This document shows positions 1-9,100 of a DNA stretch of 64,000 nt, piece by piece. Numbering within the stretch: the first letter of the stretch is position 1; each line of letters starts with the position of its first letter. The notes under the pieces are model-generated. The model was given only the letters and a program-made list of their open reading frames with translations. It was not told the DNA's origin and ran no database searches. This stretch comes from Zestomonas insulae (GTDB lineage: Bacteria > Pseudomonadota > Gammaproteobacteria > Pseudomonadales > Pseudomonadaceae): NCBI RefSeq assembly GCF_016901015.1, contig NZ_JAFEUP010000002.1:496001-560000 (forward strand). The letters are read 5' to 3'. A program made the translations under genes and the position numbers.

Positions 1-101
1 TTTTTATTGTCCGAGGAGCATAGGGCGAGTTCAGGTGGAACGGTAGTGCCAGATTGTTCGGGTCGCCGGCGCGGGCCGAACCGCGCCAAAACGCCGTGCG
101 G

Positions 102-686
102 TTACAGGCCGAAAACGCTGGCCAGGTGCTGCTGGTAGCGGGCCACGTCGGCCTCGATGTTCGGCTGCTTCATCACGTCGGTGCACAGGAAAGTCGGCAG
201 CGCGCTCATGCCGAGGAACTGGTTGGCCTTGTGGAAGGGGAAGTACACCGCGTCCACGCCCTTGGCCTCGAAGAAGTCGGTGGGGTCGTCGAAGGCCTGC
301 TGCGGGGCGTTCCAGGTCAGCGACAGCATGTACTGCTTGCCGTGGATCAGGCCGCCGCTGCCGTATTTCTGCGAGGCGTCGGAACGGGTGCGCCCGTCGT
401 TGGCGTAGAGGCTGCCGTGGCCGGCGGTGAACACCTCGTCGAGGTACTGCTTGACGATCCATGGCGCGCCCATCCACCAGCCGGGCATTTGGTAGATCAC
501 CACGTCGGCCCAGAGGATCTTCTGCACTTCCTCGGCGACGTCGTAGCCGGCGTCGATCTCGGTGGTCTTGATGTCGAAGCCGGCGCGGTCGAAGAACGCC
601 GCGGCCGCTTCGTGCAGGGTGCTGTTGTAGCGGCCGTCGGAATGGGCGAATCGCTTGCCGCCGTTGAGGAGCAGAACTTTTTTCAT
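102..686 (-). CDS. mdaB: MdaB-type NAD(P)H:quinone oxidoreductase (flavodoxin fold)
   Basis: Predicted soluble FAD enzyme that reduces quinones by two electrons and so avoids semiquinone radicals. The 194-residue product has the family's usual length and carries its conserved stretches: KKVLLLNGGKRFAHS at the N-terminus, YQMPGWWMGAPWIVKQYLDE near residue 70 and a Q-Y-M-L-S-L-T-W-N-A-P segment mid-protein. An in-frame ATG four codons upstream (698) exists, but a GGAGG sits five bases before the ATG at 686, so 686 is chosen. It is divergent from the YgiN-like gene at 842, the same functional pairing as mdaB-ygiN in enteric bacteria. Confidence 0.87.
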   Translation of the reverse strand: MKKVLLLNGGKRFAHSDGRYNSTLHEAAAAFFDRAGFDIKTTEIDAGYDVAEEVQKILWADVVIYQMPGWWMGAPWIVKQYLDEVFTAGHGSLYANDGRTRSDASQKYGSGGLIHGKQYMLSLTWNAPQQAFDDPTDFFEAKGVDAVYFPFHKANQFLGMSALPTFLCTDVMKQPNIEADVARYQQHLASVFGL

Positions 687-841
687 GGGAGCCTCCACAA
701 GAATGAATGGCGGCAGACTACCGATGGCTCAGGGGTGGAAACAGCCGCGCGGAGGCAAATGATTTTTGACTGAAAGGCATGAATTATTGGATGGCTCTTG
801 CGATAGGGTGGTGTAAATCCCCGCTATCAGGAGAGTACCCC

Positions 842-1138
842 ATGCACGGTTTCATCCTTCACGCCCACACCAAACCGGAGAAGGCCGAGGCCTTCGAGCG
901 CCTGTTTCGTGCCTATGTCGAACCCAGTCGGTCCGAGGCGGGCTGCATCGAATACCACATGCTGCGCGATCGGGAAGACCCGACGCTGTTCATCTTCTTC
1001 GAGGTCTGGCAGTCGCGTGAGCACCTGGCGGTGCACAGCGCGCTGCCGCACATGCGCGAATTCCACGCGCGGCGCATGGACTACCTGCGCCGCGACTTCG
1101 AGATTCGCGAGATCGACATGCTCAGCCCGGCGAGCTGA
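842..1138 (+). CDS. YgiN-like quinol monooxygenase (ABM domain)
   Basis: Small single-domain protein of the antibiotic biosynthesis monooxygenase (dimeric ferredoxin-like) fold, 98 residues. HTKPEKAEAFE near the start and the central CIEYHMLRD and FFEVWQSREHLAVH segments are typical. Family members oxidise quinols or other aromatic diols without a bound cofactor. An AGGAGA about eight bases before the ATG at 842 decides the start; an upstream in-frame ATG at 779 has no such site. Adjacency to mdaB supports a quinone-cycle role, which is inference. Confidence 0.8.
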   Translation: MHGFILHAHTKPEKAEAFERLFRAYVEPSRSEAGCIEYHMLRDREDPTLFIFFEVWQSREHLAVHSALPHMREFHARRMDYLRRDFEIREIDMLSPAS

Positions 1139-1150
1139 GCCGGCCGCGGC

Positions 1151-1450
1151 TTACTTGACCGCGCTGAGGCGCTGGTCGGTGAATACGCAGACCACCCCGG
1201 CGCGGTTCGCCAGTACCTGGTGGTTGAAGTCGCAGTAGGCCGCCGCCACGCTCAGCGCCAGTTGGTCGCTGATCAACTGGTCGCCGTCGGGGCGGAACCA
1301 GGCCATCTGCCCGGCTTTGCAGCGCTCGGCCTGGGCGTCGGTGTTGTAGGTGCACAGGCTGCTCTGGTCGCTCGAGGCCTTGTCTTCGAAGCAGGCGGAC
1401 AGGGACAGGGCGGCGGCGGAGAGCAGGAGCAGGCGGGCGGCGATGCGCAT
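1151..1450 (-). CDS. Small hypothetical lipoprotein
   Basis: 99 residues starting MRIAARLLLLSAAALSLSAC, a clear lipoprotein signal peptide with lipobox LSAC, so the mature protein starts at Cys20 and is membrane anchored. The remainder has several Cys residues (CTYNTD, RCKAGQ, YCDFN, VVCVF), which may form disulfides. I do not recognise a family. It converges on the ygiN-like gene and is divergent from the CAP-domain gene. Confidence 0.7.
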   Translation of the reverse strand: MRIAARLLLLSAAALSLSACFEDKASSDQSSLCTYNTDAQAERCKAGQMAWFRPDGDQLISDQLALSVAAAYCDFNHQVLANRAGVVCVFTDQRLSAVK

Positions 1451-1628
1451 GGTGGTTCTCGATGGTGAGGGGACGGATGGGGCTTAGGCTGGGGCGGCCG
1501 GCAAAGGTTCCGCAGCGGCTGCAAGGATTGCGCAGCGGCGACGTTTGACGCGTGGAGCTTGCCCGCAATGGCGAGAAAACCGGCAGAATCACGCATCATG
1601 TGGCGATTCAGGTCCAGGGAGGTTCTCC

Positions 1629-2480
1629 ATGCGCAGCATCTCATCCGCCGTGCGGCTCGCCGGGGTGGCGCTCGCCGTGCTGTCGGCCCACGACGCATTG
1701 GCCGCCGACGAGGCGCAGCTGATCGAGTCGATCAACGCCTACCGTAGCCAGGTGCAGCGCTGCGCCGGCCAGGCCTCCGCAGAACTGCCGCCGCTGGCCA
1801 GCGATCCGCGCCTGGTACTGGCGGCCAGCGGTGATCTGGACCTGCAGCGCGAACTGGCGAGCACCGCCTATCCGCTGGTCAACGTGCAGGCGATCAGCCT
1901 GTCCGGCCCGCGCGATGCGCAGTCGGCGATGACCGCGGTGCGCGAGAGCTTCTGCCAGGTGGTGCTCGATCCGCAGTTCGTCGACATCGGCGTCAGCCGC
2001 GCCGACCGCGACTGGCGCATTGTCCTGGCGCGGCCGCTGCTGGCCGGGCGTCTGGGCGATTGGCAGGCCGAAGGACAGAAAGTGCTCGAGCAGATCAACG
2101 CCGCGCGGGCGCAGGCGCGCCAGTGCGGCGGGCAAGCCTTCGCCGCCGCGCCGGCGCTGACCTGGAATGCCACGCTGGGCAGCACCGCCGAGAGCCACAG
2201 CCGCTCCATGGCCAACGGCAATTACTTCGACCACCGCGATCGCGACGGTCGTACCCCCAGCGACCGCGCCGAACTGGCCGGCTACAGCGGCCCGCAGATC
2301 GGCGAGAACCTCGCCGCCGGCCTCGACAGCCCGCGCAAGGTGGTCGACGGCTGGCTGGCCAGCCCCGGCCACTGCGCCAACCTGATGAGCCCGCAGTTCA
2401 GCGAGGTCGGTGCCGCCTATGCGGTCGACCCGAAGAGCGACGCCGGCATCTACTGGACGGCGGTGTTCGGCGCGCCTTAG
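1629..2480 (+). CDS. Secreted CAP/SCP-domain protein with a degenerate second CAP copy
   Basis: 283 residues with a signal peptide ending near ALAADEA. The C-terminal half is a CAP (cysteine-rich secretory protein/PR-1) domain: INAARAQARQCGG, AESHSRSMA, NYFDHRDRDG, GENLAAG and WLASPGHCANLMSPQFSEVG, with both conserved histidines. The N-terminal half repeats the pattern (ESINAYRSQVQRCAG, later FVDIGVSRADRDWRIVLARP) but lacks the histidine motifs, so it looks like a decayed duplicate. An AGGGAGG before the ATG at 1629 fixes the start; longer in-frame extensions have no signal peptide. Function of bacterial CAP proteins is poorly known. Confidence 0.82.
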   Translation: MRSISSAVRLAGVALAVLSAHDALAADEAQLIESINAYRSQVQRCAGQASAELPPLASDPRLVLAASGDLDLQRELASTAYPLVNVQAISLSGPRDAQSAMTAVRESFCQVVLDPQFVDIGVSRADRDWRIVLARPLLAGRLGDWQAEGQKVLEQINAARAQARQCGGQAFAAAPALTWNATLGSTAESHSRSMANGNYFDHRDRDGRTPSDRAELAGYSGPQIGENLAAGLDSPRKVVDGWLASPGHCANLMSPQFSEVGAAYAVDPKSDAGIYWTAVFGAP

Positions 2481-2588
2481 CCGGACCTTCTGCGCGGGTT
2501 GCCGCTCGGCAGTCCGCCCGCCAGGCGTGGCGCATCGGTTCTATAACCATCGATGACGGATATCGCGTCGTGCGTGAGGAGGCGTGCC

Positions 2589-2930
2589 ATGAGCACTCTG
2601 ACGATCGAAGGCTGGTGCAAGCCCGACAACGCCTTGCGTTCCCAGCCGATGGGGCAGTTTCACTTCGACATCGGTGGCGGCAACCATCGGCGCCTGGAGC
2701 GCGCCGAAGAACATTTGCAGGAGAGCGGCGGCAAGGAGCTGACCATCGATGCGGACCTCGCCGAGCTGCACCTGGTGCCGCCGGAGGACTGTGGCCCGCT
2801 GAGCGACTGCCGCTTCCGTGTGTACCTGAGCACCGTGGAGCACCGCGGGCAGTTTCACCTGGTCGGCCACCGCGCCAGCGACGGCAGCCTGGTGTACACC
2901 AACGCGGTGCTGATCGATCAGCTCAGCTAG
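2589..2930 (+). CDS. Hypothetical protein (113 aa)
   Basis: Soluble 113-residue protein starting MSTLTIEGWCKPDN, preceded by GAGGAG seven bases upstream. No signal peptide, membrane segment or motif I recognise. It is rich in acidic residues and His/Gly in the first half and probably forms a compact beta-rich fold (FHLVGHRASDGSLVYTNAVL). It lies between the CAP-domain gene and the thioesterase-like gene with no operon partner. Confidence 0.65.
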   Translation: MSTLTIEGWCKPDNALRSQPMGQFHFDIGGGNHRRLERAEEHLQESGGKELTIDADLAELHLVPPEDCGPLSDCRFRVYLSTVEHRGQFHLVGHRASDGSLVYTNAVLIDQLS

Positions 2931-2974
2931 CTGAACGGCAGTGGTGGAGGGGTGAATCCCGCTCCGCTATGCAC

Positions 2975-3694
2975 TCAGTTCCAGCTGCTCGCCGGCACTT
3001 CGACCCACACCGCGCGGGCCACTGCCACCAGGCGCTGGTCGGCCCCGTACAGCGCGGTGCCGGCGAAGCGCTTGCGCCCCTCGCTGCCCAGCGGCCAGCC
3101 GAGTACCACGCATTGCTCGTCCGCCTGGAGCGGGGCCAGGGTCGACACCACCAGTTCGCCAAGCACGATCGCCAGCCCGTCGGGAATCGGGTAGAGCGCG
3201 AAGGCGCCGGCGCAATCCAGCGCGGCCCAGATGAACTCCGGCTTCACGATGCCTGCGGTGTCGGCGAGCGAAGCGTCCGGCAGCCACGGCGCGGCCAGGG
3301 TGGTGGTGCCGTGCAGCGGGCCGGGGAAAATCCGCAGGCCGTCATGCGCCGCACGCTCCGGGCCGCAGACGAAGCAACCGGGGAAGTTGTGAGTGGTGAA
3401 ACCCGGGAAGCCGGCGACCGCGGCTTCCGCCTCGGCGTAGGGCGGGCAGGGTGGCGGCGTCAGCTCGAGGGTGGTCGGCTTGGCTTCGCCGAGCAGCGTC
3501 GTGCCGTCGAACAAGCGTGCCTCGCTGGCGCTGGACTCGAGGCGCAGCTCGACGCCCAAGGGTGGCGGTGCCTTCAGTCGTGCGGCCACCGTGCCCAGCA
3601 GATGCGCGGCCATGCGCCCGGCGGTGTAACCGCCGTTGCCCGACTTCGGCGGCCCGCAAAAGCGTTCGTCGATGGTGAAGTGTTCGATCTGCAT
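2975..3694 (-). CDS. Thioesterase-like (probable hotdog-fold) protein
   Basis: 239 residues from MQIEHFTIDERFCGPPKSGN, chosen because GGAGGTG lies six bases upstream of the ATG at 3694; the frame is open further upstream without a ribosome site. GNGGYTAGRMAAHL near the N-terminus and a second conserved half (PEFIWAALDCAGAFALYP, LGELVVSTLAPL) resemble acyl-CoA thioesterase-like double hotdog proteins. A central NFPGCFVCGPER segment with paired Cys is characteristic of a subfamily of unknown substrate. Assignment is by pattern only. Confidence 0.6.
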   Translation of the reverse strand: MQIEHFTIDERFCGPPKSGNGGYTAGRMAAHLLGTVAARLKAPPPLGVELRLESSASEARLFDGTTLLGEAKPTTLELTPPPCPPYAEAEAAVAGFPGFTTHNFPGCFVCGPERAAHDGLRIFPGPLHGTTTLAAPWLPDASLADTAGIVKPEFIWAALDCAGAFALYPIPDGLAIVLGELVVSTLAPLQADEQCVVLGWPLGSEGRKRFAGTALYGADQRLVAVARAVWVEVPASSWN

Positions 3695-3832
3695 GCGGCA
3701 CCTCCGGTCTGCTGTTCCAGCGACGGAGATTAACCCGTGCGGCGCGCCAGCGTCTTGTCTGCGCAGCCGCACGGCAAGGTTGGCCGAGCCTGCTGCCAAC
3801 GCTCTAGCCTGGCCATCATCAACCCAGAGGCG

Positions 3833-4226
3833 TCACCGGGCCTGCGCTTTTTCCTTGGCGGCGCTGCGCGCGGCCAGGTTCATCAGCTGCTGGAATTTGG
3901 GGCAGTCAAGATGGCTTTCGGCGGGGCAGGTGGCGGCATGACGCAGGCCGTCGCGCACCGCGCTGAGCCGTTTGATAGTGCGATCCAGTTGCTCGGCGCG
4001 CTCCTGCAGTTGCGTCCGGTCGATGCTCAGCTGGCCGTCGGCGGCGAGCATGCCGGCGATGTCGTCCAGCGAGAAGCCCGCCGCCCGACCGAGGGCGATC
4101 AGTGACAGGCGCTGGATCACTGATTCGTTGAACACCCGCTTGAGCCCGTTGCGGCCGATGGAGCGGATCAGCCCCTTCTCCTCGTAGTAGCGCAGCGTCG
4201 ACGCGTGGCTTTTCATTCGTTGTGAG
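3833..4226 (-). pseudogene. MerR-family regulator truncated at its start by an IS
   Basis: The reading frame begins inside the MerR DNA-binding domain: ASTLRYYEEKGLIRSIGR, followed by FNESVIQRLSLIALGRAAGFSLDDIAGML and a C-terminal coiled coil (RTQLQERAEQLDRTIKRL) with ATCPAES and DCPKFQQL. Family members have a further 10 or so residues (type xxIxEVxxRxG) before this point. Here the frame runs S-Q-R-M-K-S-H-A-S-T-L and then straight into the IS end at 4227, so the native start codon, ribosome site and promoter are missing. An ATG at 4216 could start a shortened product lacking the first helix. Probably non-functional. Confidence 0.75.
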
Positions 4227-4244
4227 TGAATAGCCCCGGCTTTT

Positions 4245-5051
4245 CTAGAGACCGTCCTGCCTCAGAAAATAACGTCGCTCGAACTCTACCGACGACAGCT
4301 TCTCGGTGAAACCATGTCGCCGCTTGGGGTTGTAAAACATCTCGATGTAATCGAACACATCGCTCCGTGCCTCATCCCGGTTGCCGTAAATCCTTCGCTT
4401 GATCCGCTCACGCTTGAGCAGCTGGAAGAAGCTTTCGGCCACGGCATTGTCATGACAGTTTCCACGGCGACTCATGCTGCCGACCAAGTGGTTAGCCTTG
4501 AGAAAACTCTGCCAATCCGAACTGCTGAACTGGCTGCCTTGGTCGGAATGGATCATCACTTCCTGCTTCGGTTTGCGCCGCCAGACGGCCATCAGCAGTG
4601 CATCAATGGCCAGGTCGCTACTCATGCGTGACTTCATCGACCAGCCAATGACCTGCCGCGAGAACAGGTCGAGCACCACCGCCAAGTACAGCCAGCCTTC
4701 ATAGGTGCGGATGTACGTTATGTCGGTGACCCACACCCTGTTCGGCTCGCTGACATTGAACTTCCGCTCCAGTCGATTCGGCGCCGGTATTGGAGGCTTG
4801 CCGCCATAACGACCAGGCCGCCGACGGTAGCCGGTCTGCGAGCGCAATCCTTCTGCACGCATCATCCTGGCCACTCGATGCCGCCCGCAGCACTCGCCCA
4901 GCTCGCGAAGGTCTGCATGGATCTTGCGATAGCCATAGACGCCACCGCTCTCCAGCCAGGAGTGCTTGATCAAACCCAGCAGGCGCTGATCATCTTTGGC
5001 GCGTGCCGACTTGGGCTCGGCGCGCCAAGCGTAGTAACCGCTGGGGTGCAC
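4245..5051 (-). CDS. IS3-family transposase OrfB (DDE integrase core)
   Basis: Catalytic half of the transposase. The DDE triad is visible in WVTDITYI, VMIHSDQGSQF and NAVAESFFQLLKRE; upstream is the family HTH-like segment YGYRKIHADLRELG. The listed start is a GTG (HPSGYYAW follows), but the frame stays open upstream past the orfA stop codon, so the protein is normally made as OrfAB by frameshift rather than from this codon. Appears intact. Confidence 0.92.
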   Translation of the reverse strand: MHPSGYYAWRAEPKSARAKDDQRLLGLIKHSWLESGGVYGYRKIHADLRELGECCGRHRVARMMRAEGLRSQTGYRRRPGRYGGKPPIPAPNRLERKFNVSEPNRVWVTDITYIRTYEGWLYLAVVLDLFSRQVIGWSMKSRMSSDLAIDALLMAVWRRKPKQEVMIHSDQGSQFSSSDWQSFLKANHLVGSMSRRGNCHDNAVAESFFQLLKRERIKRRIYGNRDEARSDVFDYIEMFYNPKRRHGFTEKLSSVEFERRYFLRQDGL

Positions 5052-5116
5052 GTTCAGAGCCAGGCAGAGGCGCTGGATCGAGTAGCTCGCTGCTAACTGA
5101 CTGATGAAGGCGTACC

Positions 5117-5395
5117 TCAGCCGGACTCCCTGGCAAAGTACGCGGCGGCCTTTTTTAGGATGTCTCGCTCTTCAGTGACGCGCTTGAGTTCGGCACGCAG
5201 ACGACGCAGTTCGGCCTGCTGATCATCCTCTTGCTTACGCTGGACTTCTGGCTTGCTGTAGCGCTTGATCCACGCATACAGGCTGTGCGCAGACATGCCC
5301 AGACGGGCCGCTACCTCGGCAACGGGAAGACCGCGCTCAGTTACCTGCCTGACCGCTTCGATCTTGAATTCTTCGGGGAAACGCTGGTTGCTCAT
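5117..5395 (-). CDS. IS3-family transposase OrfA
   Basis: 92 residues with an N-terminal helix-turn-helix (RFPEEFKIEAVRQV, LPVAEVAARLGMSAHSLYAW) that binds the IS ends, then a leucine-zipper region (AELRRLRAELKRVTEERDIL). Near the end an A-AAA-AAG run (complement of 5150-5157) is a typical slippery heptamer for -1 frameshifting into orfB, giving the OrfAB fusion transposase. Confidence 0.92.
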   Translation of the reverse strand: MSNQRFPEEFKIEAVRQVTERGLPVAEVAARLGMSAHSLYAWIKRYSKPEVQRKQEDDQQAELRRLRAELKRVTEERDILKKAAAYFARESG

Positions 5396-5479
5396 GGCAC
5401 CTCCTAGTGGGCCTCATTATGAGGCTTGGAGGTCTCTAGGGAATCCGGGGCTATTCAGTGGATCGCGGAGCCTTTCTTC

Positions 5480-6160
5480 TCAGTCATCCACCTCCTCAGT
5501 ATCTTGCGGAAGCGTCTCCCTCATCTCGCTGGCCAGAGACAAAGCTACTTTCGCAAAGCTCTCCAGCCTATCGGCTCGATTGAGCATGGCCTGTTTATTT
5601 GCCTCTTTTTGGCGCTTCAGCAAGCCTTCTGCGACGAATCTTGAGACCCGCATTTCCACTGTTGCCTCCAAGCCGCCCTTGACGACCTCCTCTAGCCATG
5701 GCTTGACCACGTTGACTGACCGTTCGGCGGCAACGCTGAGTGCGCAACGGATCAGCTCCCTGGCCGCGTGATCGATGCCGATCGCGAACTCGAAGAGCAT
5801 CTTCTCGTCCTCTGTAGCACCTTCAAGCTCTTCTCTGCTAGGCGGGTGCGAGAAAAACCTGAGTTCATCTGCCTCATTCACGCCCAAGGAGTTGAGCGTG
5901 CGCAGCAGAGGATTTAGCTCCCTCAGCGGTCGCATGTACGGAGGCAATGTGTACCGGTGTGCCCAGAGTTTCAGGATGACATCCACGCACTCCGCCACCG
6001 CTGAATCGCGCGCGGTTTCGGACGCATCCTCGGCAGCGGAGATTTTCTCGGCTACTAGGTGCGCCATCCATTGGGCAGTGACATCGTCGCCGAGCGTCAA
6101 GCCGACAACGATCCGCTTGCCGAGCTCGATGACAGCCTTAGAGCGATCTAGTGATTCCAT
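5480..6160 (-). CDS. Unknown 226-aa partner of the Avs-like NTPase
   Basis: I do not recognise a family. The protein is almost wholly alpha-helical, soluble and acidic at its C-terminus (DTEEVDD), with features such as DDVTAQWMAHLVAEKI, RELNPLLRTLNSLGVNE, FAIGIDHAARELIRCALSV and a basic helix RFVAEGLLKRQKEANKQ. Its start codon lies 23 bases inside the end of the large NTPase gene, in another frame, so the two are translationally coupled and probably act together (a regulatory or adaptor subunit is inference). The stop codon is 22 bases from the IS3 end. Confidence 0.8.
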   Translation of the reverse strand: MESLDRSKAVIELGKRIVVGLTLGDDVTAQWMAHLVAEKISAAEDASETARDSAVAECVDVILKLWAHRYTLPPYMRPLRELNPLLRTLNSLGVNEADELRFFSHPPSREELEGATEDEKMLFEFAIGIDHAARELIRCALSVAAERSVNVVKPWLEEVVKGGLEATVEMRVSRFVAEGLLKRQKEANKQAMLNRADRLESFAKVALSLASEMRETLPQDTEEVDD

Positions 6161-9100
6161 CGTGTCCGATCAAGTAGTAGCGGTTGTAGGGATAGTTATA
6201 GAAGGAGTAGTCATCGCTGGCAGTCTCGTCTTTCGGTGGCTTGCGGCGGACCTTGACGCAGACGATCAGAGATGTGCTCGGTTGCCCATCCAACAGTGCG
6301 CGAATGAACTTGTCGTCGGCGCTGAGCCGAGTGCCGGTCAGGACATCGCGCTCCTCCCCGTAGCCCGTGCTGCGCGACCACGATTCGCTTCTAGCCCTAC
6401 CACCGCCTGGTAGCGTCCACGATCGCGCGTCTGGATCCGTCATCGGATTCAGGACATTGAGGATTTCCTGACAAGGCCGCGGGCCCGGGTTGGCCACCTT
6501 GCCAGCCCATGGGTCATATTCGTCAAGGCTCAACGAGTCGCTTTCCGTCTTGACCCAGCCGAGCAACCTCAGCTCTGGATCATCAACCTCCTCGCGATGG
6601 TCGATGTGATCCGCGTCTGGAAGATAAATGTCTCCTGGGTTAGGGCTAGTCTGCATAGCGGCTAGAAGGGCCGCCGCATGATAAGACGGAACGAGTACAG
6701 ACCTGATCGACACCGTTTCACCATTGACCGCATCGGTGGTCGTCCAATGCCCCCAGAGAGCCGTCATACCGTCGTCAGTTGTTAGTTGGTCATCCAGATA
6801 CTGTCTATCGACATGCCAACACCATGAAGCATCCGATCGATCGCTGCCCGACGAGGCGGCCTTCAGGATCTCGGGATCGCGCCGGTCCGCAAGCCACCGG
6901 CCATCATCGCGAGTGAGCAACTGACCTCTCAACCAATCGCCGAACGGATCCTCTTCCTCATCAGCGCGACGACGTACAAGCTTGGTCTCCAAGAGCTGGC
7001 CAGCGACGAACATCATGGAGTGATAGGACTGGTAGACGACTAAGTCCTCAACTCTGGGCATACTTCCATGCGAGTGGTTTGTCTCTTGCCATCGAATTAG
7101 TCCGCGTTTATAGCGCTGATCATCTATGCGAAGGCGAGACCCTAGCGACATGCGACCACGCAAGACTGCCCGTGCGCGTTGTTCGATCGACTGCTGATTC
7201 AAACCAAAGACACGGCCCAACGGGGCGAACCAATAGGGGCCGATGTCGACGCCGAAGGAGTACCTCTCTTCTTCGCCCGTGGCTTCGTCATCCAAGGTCT
7301 CGTCATCAACAATCTTGCACTCGCCACGAGCATAGACGTCCGTGGCAAGCGCAGAGCTGTTTGCGGCGTTTGCGATGGCAAGCAGATCCGAGGGCAGCGG
7401 AATAACTTTGTTCAGGCGCCTCAATGTATCCGAGGCAAAGTGCCGGATGACGACGTGTCGCTCCCTTACGGCTGAGTCAAGAAACTCGAGAAAAGGAGCA
7501 ACGGCATGAGGTGCGTCCATGGCACCCCGCGCCAAGGCAATGCAGAGCCATTGGCGGGCATGCCACTCATAAAAAACCAGGCCTCCGTCAACGAATGGCT
7601 GCGGGGCGGCGCTCAATGCGCGAGTGGCCAGTGCGGACAACAGAGATTGCCAGTCGAGCTCAAGACAGTTGCGGATGCAGTGGGCGTGCTCCCAGCGTTC
7701 CGAAGTGGATGGGCGCGCCAGACCCGCCCATAAGTAGCCGGCTAAGGCTTCCTCGCAAGAGGATGACGGTGCGAGCGATTCGTCCCAAGGGCCATCGCCG
7801 TCCGCGCCTTCGAGAATTTCTTCAAGCAGGTCAAAGCCGAAGTTCAACACTTCATCGGCCTCGTCGCTGGTCAAGTGCCGCGAGAGAGGCTCTACCAGAT
7901 GGAACAAGTCGTTCTCATCAAGTGTGTCGAGCTGCGACAGGTATCCCTTGATCCGAGCTGACGCGACGTCCTTCTCCACGATGATGCCCTCTGCATAGAG
8001 ACCATCAAATGGGCCCTTAGAACCCCAACCGCGGCGCCCCACACGGTTAGGTTCGCTTGCAGCCAGCAAAAGGGCTGCCTTTCTGAGTTCGCTGCGGACA
8101 GACAGGAGCCTCTTGCTCGGCTCGGAGAGGTGCCTGATGACATCCATGAAGCTGAACACACTGAACTCGTCGTCCAACTGGATTGCACGGAGGTATCCGT
8201 CGATCTCCGACAGTTTCGCGCGCCGACAGCCTTGCTCATAGAATTCGCGAACGTACGAACGACCGTCAACTTTCTTGAGCGATTGCCGTGCCGCGAGAAC
8301 CGCAGCTGCGTCGCAGAGATCGACGTCGTTGAAGATGGCATCCCAGTCGGGCTCCTGCACCTCTTTGCGACGCCCCGACCAGGACGCTCGAGCAGCAGTC
8401 ACTGACTCACTGGCTCGTTTGGCCACAGATGCCTGAAGCAGCCTTTCCAAATCAGGAAGCGACATCGCCACGGAGTCGGCTAGAGCCTTAAGTTCGCGCA
8501 AGGAAGGCGTTTCGTGGGACTGGATACGGAGGAATCGGTAGGCGATCCGCAGGATTGATCTTTTCCGATTGTTGTCGGGTTCCGCCTCGATGGCGGCTTT
8601 GATGTCGCTGACGCGCTTCCATCCCGTCTCGGTGCCACTCAGGGCTACCGCGGCCTTTTTTGGAAGGAGTCCTCGGCCGATCAGACTGTAGATTGCGACG
8701 GGAAATAGTTCGCCAGCAAAGCCGAACTCTCGATCCCGCCAGCGGCTCAGAATTGCGAGACTGGATGAAGGGCAAAGGCCGACCAAGCCCTCGACCAATC
8801 TGTCCCAGTCCATGTATTTGTCTCGGGCCATATGCTCGTAGCTGAGTTCGGCAATCCTTGCTAGTCGATAGGCGGTCCGAGGTCTGGTCTGGCCCGGACA
8901 ATGCGCGGCGTCCGTGAGATCCAAGAACGTTGTCCATCGAGAGAGGTGTTCCTCTCCGATCTTGCTGGCGATGTCGATCGCCTTGTCGAAATAGGCAGCC
9001 GCTTCCGACCTGCTCACGCAAAAGATGGCGCGCGCTAGCTCCTGAAGATCGTCAACCTGTGTCTCCGCATCGCTGCGCGACGCCGTGAGCTGATCGAACG

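Larger units (their letters stand above)
4227..5457 (-). mobile_element. IS3-family insertion sequence (1231 bp)
   Basis: Bounded by imperfect terminal inverted repeats beginning TGAATAGCCCCGG and both containing CTAGAGACC; the outermost bases are TG and CA as in IS3-family elements. It carries two overlapping genes, orfA and orfB. The three bases outside the left end (GAG) and right end (GTG) differ, so a clean 3-bp target duplication is not seen. It interrupts the merR start on one side and abuts the defence operon stop codon (22 bases away) on the other. Confidence 0.92.
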
